From the NCBI GenBank assembly GCA_035649415.1, contig DASRJP010000354.1, forward strand, positions 1-27,114: a DNA stretch of 27,114 nt, written 5' to 3'. Positions 15,870 to 22,643 of the stretch are shown here, piece after piece. The position numbers and the translations under genes are program-made. Source of the DNA: DATKDU01 sp035649415 (GTDB lineage Bacteria; Planctomycetota; Planctomycetia; Pirellulales; Pirellulaceae). The notes beneath the pieces were generated by a model, which did no database searches, was not told the DNA's origin, and saw only the letters and a list, made by a program, of their open reading frames with translations. Position 1 is the first letter of the stretch, and every line of letters starts with the position of its first letter.

Positions 15870-15926
15870 CCGGAGGACAACGTCCTCCGGGATGGACGCC
15901 ATATTCCGGAGGTCGTTGACCTCCGG
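15870..15926. repeat. Pair of head-to-head hairpins (REP/BIME-like)
   Basis: CCGGAGGAC-AAC-GTCCTCCGG (15870-15890) and CCGGAGGTC-GTT-GACCTCCGG (15906-15926) are perfect 9-bp-stem hairpins 15 bp apart. The second is the reverse complement of the first except for one compensated base pair. They fill the gap between the DUF1549-type gene and the metallo-beta-lactamase-fold gene. There is no T-run, so a simple terminator is unlikely; an mRNA-stability or REP role fits better. Confidence 0.85.
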
Positions 15927-15940
15927 CTGAGAGTAACACC

Positions 15941-16972
15941 ATGCAACGCCACATAGTTTTCATTGCCCTGTTCCTCCTCCCCTCCCTCGCCCTGGCGGGC
16001 GCCGGCGACAAGCGGCTGGACATCTACTGGATCGACGTCGAAGGGGGCGCGGCGACGCTGATCGTCACGCCAGCCGGCGAGTCGGTGCTGATCGACACGG
16101 GCAATGCCGGTCGCCGCGATCCCGAGCGGATCGTGAAAGTGGCCACGGAGATTGCCGGGCTTAAACAAATCGACCATCTGATCGTCACCCACTACCACGG
16201 CGATCACTTTGGCGGGGCGATCACGCTGGCGTCGCTACTGCCGATCAAGAACCTCTACGACAACGGCCAGTTCAAGGGAATGCCGGAGAGCCCGGGGAAG
16301 GCGTACTTCGACGTCAAGGCGGGGCGCAAGCACGTGATCAACCCCGGCGACAAGCTGCCGCTGGCACAGGCGGAAGGCGCGCCGAAGCTGTCGCTGACCT
16401 GCCTCGGCACGCGGCAGACGTTCCTCGAGCCGCCTGCCAGTGCGGCAGAGAACAAGGACGTGTGCGCAGCGGCCCGTGAGAAGGAGCGGGACGGCAGCGA
16501 CAACGCCAACAGCGTAGTGACGCTGCTGGAATTTGGCGGATTTCGTTTCTTCGATGCGGGGGACCTGACCTGGAATCAGGAAGCGAAGCTGGTTTGCCCG
16601 AAAAATCTCGTCGGCAGGGTGGACGTCTACCAGGTGACGCACCACGGGCTCGATTCGAGCAACAACCCGCTCGTGCTGCGGAGCCTGGAGCCGAAGGTGG
16701 CGATCATGAACAACGGCACGACGAAGGGCTGCTTGCCGGAGGTGTTCGCCAATCTCAAAGAGACCAAATCCATCGAGGCGATTTACCAGGTGCATAAGAA
16801 CCTCCGCCCCGACGGCGCGACGAATAACGTGCCCGATGAATACATCGCCAACACGAAGGAGCAGTGCGAAGGGAATCACATCCAGCTCTCCGTGGCGGCA
16901 GACGCGATGAGCTACCAGGTCAGCATCCCGGCCAACAAGCATACGAAGAAGTTCGCGACGCGAGGTGAGTAA
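15941..16972 (+). CDS. Secreted metallo-beta-lactamase-fold hydrolase (ComEC C-terminal-like)
   Basis: A 343-residue protein with a signal peptide (residues 1-19, cleavage after ALA). The metal site is THYHGDHFGG (His84, His86, Asp88, His89). Further ligands are likely the Asp of FFDAGDLTW and the His of VTHHGLDSSNNP. The opening LDIYWIDVEGGAATLIV and the IDTG turn are typical of the ComEC/Rec2 C-terminal hydrolase subgroup. All core residues are present, so it should be an active periplasmic hydrolase; the substrate is unknown. Relative to the family it has an insert around residues 105-185 that contains two cysteines. It is flanked by DUF1549-type and DUF1501 genes and overlaps the latter by one base (TAATG). 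Confidence 0.88.
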   Translation: MQRHIVFIALFLLPSLALAGAGDKRLDIYWIDVEGGAATLIVTPAGESVLIDTGNAGRRDPERIVKVATEIAGLKQIDHLIVTHYHGDHFGGAITLASLLPIKNLYDNGQFKGMPESPGKAYFDVKAGRKHVINPGDKLPLAQAEGAPKLSLTCLGTRQTFLEPPASAAENKDVCAAAREKERDGSDNANSVVTLLEFGGFRFFDAGDLTWNQEAKLVCPKNLVGRVDVYQVTHHGLDSSNNPLVLRSLEPKVAIMNNGTTKGCLPEVFANLKETKSIEAIYQVHKNLRPDGATNNVPDEYIANTKEQCEGNHIQLSVAADAMSYQVSIPANKHTKKFATRGE

Positions 16973-18363
16973 TGCACACCACTGATTTCTGTGCGCCGCT
17001 GTCACGCCGCATCCTCCTCCGCGTCGGCGGCTTGGGAATGCTCGGCCTCACGCTGCCAGGGCTCTTGCGGGCGGCAGAAGCGGCCAAGAGCGCCGGTAAG
17101 CCGGGACTCATGCCCCGCGCCAAGTCGGTGATCTTCCTCTTCCAGTGGGGCGGCCCGACCCATATCGACACGTTCGATATGAAACCAAACGCTCCCGACG
17201 AAATCCGCGGGCCGCACAAGCCGATCGCCTCCAGCGTCCCCGGCATTCAGGTCGGCGAGAAGCTGCCCGAAATGGCCAAGCGAATGCACAAGGTGTCAAT
17301 TATCCGCACGCTGACGCATACGATGAAGAACCACAACTCGGCAGGGTACTACGCCCTGTCAGGACATCCGCCGGCAACCGACGACCAGCGGCTGCGCGAC
17401 TCGCTCGATTTGTACCCCGCCTACGGCAGCGTGGTGGACCAGCTCGCGCCGGCAACGAGCGGAATGCCGACGTTCGTGTCGTATCCGCACGTGATCCGCG
17501 ACGGCTCGATCACGCCAGGGCAGCACGCCAGCTTCCTGGGAAAGGCACACGACCCGCTGCTCTTCACCGAAGATCCCAACAGCGAGAACTTCAAGCTGCC
17601 GGAGCTGAGCCTGCCGGCCAATCTGCCGCTGGACCGGCTGGCGCGGCGTCGCGAGATGCAGAAGCTGGTCGATCGACAGGCGCGGCTGCTGGAAATCTCG
17701 GGCGAGGCCCGCGGCTTTGATGAGTATTACGACCGGGCAATCGGCATGCTCACCAGCGACAAAGTGCGGCAGGCGTTTGACCTGTCCGCCGAGAAGCCCG
17801 AAACGCGCGACAAGTACGGCCGCACGACGTATGGCCAGGGGTGCCTGCTTGCGCGGCGGCTCGTGGAGTCGGGAGTCAAGTTCGTCACCGTCTATTTCTC
17901 GGACACGATCGGCGGTCAGAGCACCGAGAAAGGGGGCTGGGACACCCACGGCTTCAACAACACGCGGATGTTCCCAATCGTCGAGAAGTATCACTTCCCG
18001 ATCACGGAGCAGACGCTGCCGACGCTCCTGGACGACCTCGATGAGCGCGGCCTGCTGGCAGAAACGCTCGTGGTGTGGATGGGGGAATTCGGCCGCACGC
18101 CGAAGATCAACGCCAACGCCAGCCGCGACCACTGGCCGCAGTGCTACAGCGTGCTGCTGGCCGGCGGCGGGGTTAAAGGGGGATTCGTTTACGGCAAGAG
18201 CGACACTCAGGCCGCCTTTCCCGACGAAAACCCGGTGCGGCCCGAGGACCTGGCTGCGACCGTTTATTACCTGCTCGGCATCGACCCGGCCAGAGAAATC
18301 CGCGACCGCAGTGATCGGCCGCTGGCAATTGGCGGAAAACCGGTATTGGATGTATTCGCTTAA
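16972..18363 (+). CDS. DUF1501 protein (alkaline-phosphatase/sulfatase-like fold), Tat-like signal
   Basis: A 463-residue protein. The N-terminus has SRRILLRVGGLGMLGLTLPGLLRAAEA, a twin-arginine-type signal, so it is probably exported folded. The DUF1501 core is clear: VIFLFQWGGPTHIDTFDMKP near residue 45, SYPHVIRDG, YGQGCLLARRLVESGVKFVTVY, WDTHGFN, and ETLVVWMGEFGRTPKIN followed by GRDHW-like SRDHWPQC near residue 385. DUF1501 is related in fold to sulfatases and phosphatases; no reaction is proven. In planctomycetes it normally accompanies a DUF1549/DUF1553 protein, and here the metallo-hydrolase gene sits between the two. The start codon is coupled to the preceding stop. Confidence 0.92.
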   Translation: MHTTDFCAPLSRRILLRVGGLGMLGLTLPGLLRAAEAAKSAGKPGLMPRAKSVIFLFQWGGPTHIDTFDMKPNAPDEIRGPHKPIASSVPGIQVGEKLPEMAKRMHKVSIIRTLTHTMKNHNSAGYYALSGHPPATDDQRLRDSLDLYPAYGSVVDQLAPATSGMPTFVSYPHVIRDGSITPGQHASFLGKAHDPLLFTEDPNSENFKLPELSLPANLPLDRLARRREMQKLVDRQARLLEISGEARGFDEYYDRAIGMLTSDKVRQAFDLSAEKPETRDKYGRTTYGQGCLLARRLVESGVKFVTVYFSDTIGGQSTEKGGWDTHGFNNTRMFPIVEKYHFPITEQTLPTLLDDLDERGLLAETLVVWMGEFGRTPKINANASRDHWPQCYSVLLAGGGVKGGFVYGKSDTQAAFPDENPVRPEDLAATVYYLLGIDPAREIRDRSDRPLAIGGKPVLDVFA

Positions 18364-18460
18364 TCGTAAAAAATCGCCTAAATGCCGACGTTAATTGGCT
18401 TCGGTCGGTGGCGGTCCCGGGATCGGTTCGTGGTCCGTCAAAAAAACGAGCCATCAATTC

Positions 18461-18489
18461 TCGACACAAGGCTTCAAACTCGCCATAAT
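18461..18489 (+). promoter_or_regulatory. Strong candidate promoter of the lipoprotein gene
   Basis: TCGACA (18461-18466, 5 of 6 for -35), a 17-bp spacer and CATAAT (18484-18489, 5 of 6 for -10) lie in the 217-bp gap before the lipoprotein. The resulting 5' leader of about 85 nt holds nothing else I recognise besides GGAGG (18570-18574). Confidence 0.6.
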
Positions 18490-18580
18490 TTCAGGTTGAT
18501 CGGCTGGCGTCGATTTTTGCATCCATCACCGTCAGAGTGCGGGCAGGCTGGTGGCCGCATTTGGCCCCTGGAGGTTCACC

Positions 18581-20800
18581 ATGCGTCGTTTTCTCATAGC
18601 CGCATCGGTATTGACATGGACCGCTCTGGTCGCAGGTTGCAGCCCTGGGCCGTCGAGCACGACTACGTCATCCAGCTCTTCTACTCCGTCGGCGGCGCCG
18701 GCGGGTGGTGGAATGCCGGGAGGCGCAGCACCCGGCGGCGAAATGGCCGGGGGCGCGACGCCGGGTGGCGCGATGCCCGGGGGCGCCGATGCGGCTGCGG
18801 GTGGCGCGGCCGGCGGTGCAATCGGCGGGGGAGCTGACCTCGGAGGCGGCGCGGCCGTGGGCGGCGCGGCAGCTGGTGGAATTCCTGGCACTGGATTCCC
18901 TGGAGGAACGGCGGACCCCGCAGCAGCCGCTGGCGGCATTCCCGGCGATCCGACCGCTGCTGGTGGGGTCGCGGGCGCAGATGCCAGTGGCATGCCTCCA
19001 GTTGCTGGAACTGGTGGCGCAATACCGGGCGGTCCGCCAACAGGGGGCGCTGCGGGTGGAATTCCTGGCGCTGGCGGTCCTGGTGGAACCACGCCGATGA
19101 CTGGGGCACTTGCACCAACCGGTCCGCCATCAGGCGGCGCTCCGGGTGGAATTCCTGGCGCAGGTGGTCCTGGTGGAACCACGCCGATGACCGGGGCACT
19201 TGCACCGACCGGTCCGCCATCAGGCGGCGCTCCGGGTGGAATCGGCGCCAGTCCGATGGGGGGATTGCCGAGTGGCCCGCCTGGTCGCGGTTCCAGTCCG
19301 ATGGGCGGATTGCCGGGTGGTCCACCTGGTCGCGGCGCTAGTCCGATGGGTCCCATGGGAGGAGCCATTCCTGGTGCGGCGCCCGGCGATGTCGCGGGTG
19401 CCGGCGGGGCTATCCCCGGAGGATTTCCTGGCGCCGGCGGTATCGGGGCCGCGGCGGCTGCACAACCGAAAAACATTCTCGATGAGGCGAAGCTGGCCTT
19501 CTCGCAGGGAAATAATCACGACGGGTTTCAGTACCTGTACGCTCACTATCTGATCGGCGAAACCGGGGCTGCCGACGTGCAGTCGCACATGAAGTGGTCG
19601 GCGGCAATGCTGCGTCCGACCGTGGCTGTGCAGTTTGGCATCGGCGTGATCTACACTGCGCCGCGCGATTACACCGGAAATCCGATGGCGATCGGCAACG
19701 ACGCGCAGAACAAGCCGAACCCCAGTGCCACCGAAGGCGGCGGCGAGGGAGGGGGACGGCGCAGCCGCCGCAATAAAGGCGGACCTCCCGGACCCGGCGG
19801 TCCAATGGGACCAGGCGGGTTTCCAGGAGCGCCGGGCGCGGGTGGTGCGTTCCCTGGTGCGCCTGGTGCACCTGGTGCATTTCCTGGAGCTCCAGGCGCA
19901 AACGGCGGCGCCCCATCCGGGGGCCGCGGCGGCCTCGACTATTACACGGGCGAACTGGGGAAGGCGTTTCTGGAAAAGCTGGAAGAAAAGATTGACGAAG
20001 GCTTCTTTGGCGACGTGCAAAGGGAAATGAGTGCTCCTGGCAATAATGCCAATGCCGGCGGTTTTGCCGGCGGGGTCGGCTTTCCAGGCACACCAGGGGG
20101 CTTTGGCGGCATCGCTGGGGGCGCGCCCGACGACGTTGCCGGTGGCGGTGCTCCCGCAGCTGGCGGCGGCCAGAAGAATGGCAAAGGGAGCGAACCCCAG
20201 GGAATTCGGGCCGGCATAACCTTTCTCGGCACTGGGAGCAAGGAAGCGCTGGAGAAAAAAGCTCGCGAGCAGGGGCTCGACGTGCTGGTCCTGTATGAGG
20301 TGAACGTACAGCGGCCGGGCAAGACGGGGATCGTGAGCAACACGACGAAGATCAAGATGGAGCTTGTGGATCGCCCGGAGGAAGTCCAAATTCATATGTC
20401 CACGTCGCTGAACAACGTCAAAGTGGCCAACGATCGGGAAAAGGACAAAGAGCCGGACCCAGTCGACGACGAAATTGGCAAGCTCGTCGCGAAGCTGGAT
20501 TCCTATCGCACGCCCGACGGGCAGGAAAAGACGCTGAAGGTGAGCGCCATGCCTGACGGTTTGACTCCAGAGCGGGCGGCGCTCCGGGTGACCAACCTGA
20601 CGTCGTCGCCGGCCGATGACCCGCTGGCAGTCCTGGCCGAAATCAAGCTGTATGAAAGCAAGAAGCTGATTACCAAGCAGCAATTTGACGATGCAGCAAA
20701 GGCGATCCTCAAGGATAAGGCCGACTTGCTCAACAAAGGCAAAGAGGAAGAGCGCCGCCAGGCACTGGCATCCTTGTTGCCCAAGAAGGCGAAGCGATGA
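18581..20800 (+). CDS. Gly/Ala/Pro-rich lipoprotein of unknown function
   Basis: I choose ATG 18581 (739 residues): GGAGG is 6 bases upstream, and the protein then starts MRRFLIAASVLTWTALVAGC with a lipobox (LVAGC, Cys20). A long low-complexity region (about residues 24-293) of GG, PGG and GGAP motifs follows. It includes two exact-length 30-residue copies encoded at 19046-19225. A folded segment (about 294-375) with ILDEAKLAFSQGNNHDGFQYLYAHYL comes next. A second Gly/Pro stretch with collagen-like G-X-Y triplets (about 400-450) is followed by a mixed region. The C-terminal part (about 545-739), LDVLVLYEVNVQRPGKTG to the Lys-rich end, looks globular. No family is recognised. The likely place is the outer or cytoplasmic membrane surface; the flexible repeats may act as a spacer. 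Confidence 0.82.
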   Translation: MRRFLIAASVLTWTALVAGCSPGPSSTTTSSSSSTPSAAPAGGGMPGGAAPGGEMAGGATPGGAMPGGADAAAGGAAGGAIGGGADLGGGAAVGGAAAGGIPGTGFPGGTADPAAAAGGIPGDPTAAGGVAGADASGMPPVAGTGGAIPGGPPTGGAAGGIPGAGGPGGTTPMTGALAPTGPPSGGAPGGIPGAGGPGGTTPMTGALAPTGPPSGGAPGGIGASPMGGLPSGPPGRGSSPMGGLPGGPPGRGASPMGPMGGAIPGAAPGDVAGAGGAIPGGFPGAGGIGAAAAAQPKNILDEAKLAFSQGNNHDGFQYLYAHYLIGETGAADVQSHMKWSAAMLRPTVAVQFGIGVIYTAPRDYTGNPMAIGNDAQNKPNPSATEGGGEGGGRRSRRNKGGPPGPGGPMGPGGFPGAPGAGGAFPGAPGAPGAFPGAPGANGGAPSGGRGGLDYYTGELGKAFLEKLEEKIDEGFFGDVQREMSAPGNNANAGGFAGGVGFPGTPGGFGGIAGGAPDDVAGGGAPAAGGGQKNGKGSEPQGIRAGITFLGTGSKEALEKKAREQGLDVLVLYEVNVQRPGKTGIVSNTTKIKMELVDRPEEVQIHMSTSLNNVKVANDREKDKEPDPVDDEIGKLVAKLDSYRTPDGQEKTLKVSAMPDGLTPERAALRVTNLTSSPADDPLAVLAEIKLYESKKLITKQQFDDAAKAILKDKADLLNKGKEEERRQALASLLPKKAKR
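19046..19225 (+). repeat. 90-bp direct tandem repeat (two copies) in the lipoprotein gene
   Basis: Units at 19046-19135 and 19136-19225 differ by only a few bases and encode 30 residues each, with core GGIPGAGGPGGTTPMTGAL. The third unit starts (GGAPGGI) and breaks off. The period is a multiple of three, so copy-number change keeps the frame. Confidence 0.9.
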
Positions 20801-20826
20801 TCGCTTGTCACTGAGCGTTTTGAGCA

Positions 20827-20856
20827 CCCGCGAGTTCTCCACTCGCGGGTTTTTTT
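20827..20856 (+). terminator. Intrinsic terminator after the lipoprotein gene
   Basis: The stem CCCGCGAGT / ACTCGCGGG (9 bp, loop TCTCC) is followed directly by seven T residues (20850-20856), 26 bp after the stop. It is oriented for the plus strand only; the convergent signal peptidase gene ends 32 bp further on without its own T-run hairpin. Confidence 0.92.
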
Positions 20857-20887
20857 GTGCCGCACATTGCCGGCGGCCGGTCGGCCA

Positions 20888-22225
20888 TTAGCGCCTCTTG
20901 CTTGCGGCGGGGACGAAGACCACACCGCGCATCTGCGTGCGTGATAGCCCGGGCGCTTTCCAATGTCGGCCGTCGATCGAGACCGGCTGATTGTCCCCCA
21001 GCAGCAGGAACTCGTCCGCGGACAACGATCGCTTCATTTCCCAGTCCCTGTCGGTTCCATTGGGTTCCAGCAAGAAGAGGTCGCGCCACACCTTGAGATG
21101 CGTGATTTCCATCGGATCGCCTGCGCACGCGATCCGCAGCGGCGAACCTTCGGCCACTCTGTCGGACGAGTCAGCCGCGCTTTCGTCCAGCGGCAAGGCC
21201 AGCACCTGCTCCCCGCCGATCCCCAAGACTAGTTGCGCGTCGCAGTGACCGAACTCGACAATTGCGCTCTGCCCGGCCAGCACGCGCGGCGAGGCCGCGC
21301 TGCCGACTTCGCGGCCGTCGCGCGACGCTGCGATCGATCCGGTCTTGGCATCGATCGCGACATCCAGCCAGGCGCCCGCTGCGCGGACGCTCAAAATGAG
21401 CTGGCCGCGACTGGGAAACTTCACGTCGCAGGAGAGCAGCAGGTCCGCCACCTCGTTGAGCCGCCGCGTCTGCGACTGGTTGTAGGCGTCGTTATCAAAC
21501 ACCGGCGATGGCTGATCGCGTGGTATTCCGCTGGCATCGCCGCGGAAATGTGCGTACTCCAGCGAGTCGCGCTCGCCAGCGCCGTCGGCCGCGCCGCTAC
21601 GAAAACCTCCTGCGATTGGCTCCCAGGAACTGACCGGGCTCAGGGGCCTCCAGCGGAGAAAAACGCGGCCATCTCCCTCGGCCACGCTTTTCGGCAAATG
21701 GTCGTTGTCGTGAACCAGGATCGCCACCTGCCGCAGTTCCGCGAGCGACTTGTGCACGATCTGGTCATTGGCATACAAGTCGCCGCCGCGGATCGCAAGC
21801 CGCTCGCCGGGCAGTCCGGCCACGCGTTTGACCGCCATTCCGCCGGCAATCGAGTCGCTGTATGCCACTACGACGCCCCGACGGGGACCGCGCCCGACGA
21901 GCGGCCAGCGGTCCACCAGCACCGTGTCCCCCGCCGAAACGGGATACGCACCGGCGTCGATTCCCCGCAGACCGCAGTTGGGACAAACCAGTTCCCCGTC
22001 AGCCGGCAGATGCTCAGCGTCGCAGCGAAAGCCGATGCCGCAGTCGCGGCAAGTGACGGTCAGGTGCGCTCCGCACAGCGTCGGCGCCATTGAAGCTCCG
22101 TCGATGCGGACCGTCCGCAGCCAGCCGTCCAGGAGATACAATCTCACGCCCGCCGCGGCGGCAATGAGCACGGCGGCTGCCGCCACGCCCCATTTCGCCC
22201 AGCGGATCGTGCGGCTGGTGCTCAT
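20888..22225 (-). CDS. lepB: Signal peptidase I (S26) with zinc-ribbon and large internal insertion
   Basis: I choose ATG 22225-22223, which overlaps the preceding stop as ATGA; the protein is 445 residues. An N-terminal membrane anchor spans about residues 10-33. The catalytic Ser45 is in GASMAPTL, box C/D is GDTVLVDRW (99-107), and the general base Lys133 is in AVKRVAGLPGE. Box E, GDNQPVSIDGRHW, is near residue 415, so the Ser/Lys dyad is intact. Two departures from the family stand out. A CxxC...CxxC zinc ribbon (Cys59, 62, 81, 84) follows the serine directly. About 250 residues separate the lysine motif from box E, with strands reading like a LamG/concanavalin-type beta sandwich (ILSVRAAGAWLDVAIDAKTG). 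The enzyme should release exported proteins from the membrane. The insert may recognise a special class of preproteins; that is inference. Confidence 0.88.
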   Translation of the reverse strand: MSTSRTIRWAKWGVAAAAVLIAAAAGVRLYLLDGWLRTVRIDGASMAPTLCGAHLTVTCRDCGIGFRCDAEHLPADGELVCPNCGLRGIDAGAYPVSAGDTVLVDRWPLVGRGPRRGVVVAYSDSIAGGMAVKRVAGLPGERLAIRGGDLYANDQIVHKSLAELRQVAILVHDNDHLPKSVAEGDGRVFLRWRPLSPVSSWEPIAGGFRSGAADGAGERDSLEYAHFRGDASGIPRDQPSPVFDNDAYNQSQTRRLNEVADLLLSCDVKFPSRGQLILSVRAAGAWLDVAIDAKTGSIAASRDGREVGSAASPRVLAGQSAIVEFGHCDAQLVLGIGGEQVLALPLDESAADSSDRVAEGSPLRIACAGDPMEITHLKVWRDLFLLEPNGTDRDWEMKRSLSADEFLLLGDNQPVSIDGRHWKAPGLSRTQMRGVVFVPAASKRR

Positions 22226-22614
22226 GGCACGCTGGGAAGCCCTTCCGAGAAGATGAACCACGCCGCAGTTCCCATGCAGATTGCGGCAAACAGATAGTTG
22301 AGCTTGATCGGCTCCCCCAGCACGAACATCGACACCGGCACGAAGACACTCAGCGTGATGATTTCCTGCAGGATTTTCAATTGTCCGAAGCTGAGGCGGG
22401 CCTCGTCCTTGCCGATGCGATTCGCCGGCACTTGAAGCAGGTACTCGAAAAAGGCGATCCCCCAGCTAAACGCCACCGCGAGCAGCAGCACCTTCAGGCC
22501 AAACGGCTTGCCTTCAAACAGCTTGACGCGGAGGTGCAAATACCACGCGCAGAGCATGAAAAAGTTGCTGGCGACCAGCAGCAGGATCGTCTTCGTGACG
22601 GGCCAGGGAAGCAT
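22222..22614 (-). CDS. DUF486-type small membrane protein (DMT superfamily)
   Basis: A 130-residue protein with four hydrophobic segments. It opens PVTKTILLLVASNFFMLCAWYLHL, and has SWGIAFFEYLLQVPANRIG and LSFGQLKILQEIITLSVFVPVSMFVLGEP. This pattern matches the DUF486 family, related to small drug/metabolite transporters; substrate unknown. I choose ATG 22614-22612 over an upstream in-frame start at 22647 because GGAGGAG (22627-22621) stands 6 bases before it and the upstream start would overlap the helicase. The stop overlaps the signal peptidase start (ATGA), so the two are coupled. Confidence 0.88.
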   Translation of the reverse strand: MLPWPVTKTILLLVASNFFMLCAWYLHLRVKLFEGKPFGLKVLLLAVAFSWGIAFFEYLLQVPANRIGKDEARLSFGQLKILQEIITLSVFVPVSMFVLGEPIKLNYLFAAICMGTAAWFIFSEGLPSVP

Positions 22615-22643
22615 CTCTATCTCCTCCGCGAATTCCGGGGATG

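Noticed and set aside
19220..20842. A 540-codon minus-strand frame opposite the lipoprotein
   Set aside because: It runs across the plus-strand terminator and has no recognisable domain; produced by GGx-rich codons.
20860..20887. A GGCCG/CGGCC hairpin as terminator of the minus-strand operon
   Set aside because: On the minus strand no T-run follows it, and the nearby 20827-20849 stem is followed by T residues only on the plus strand.
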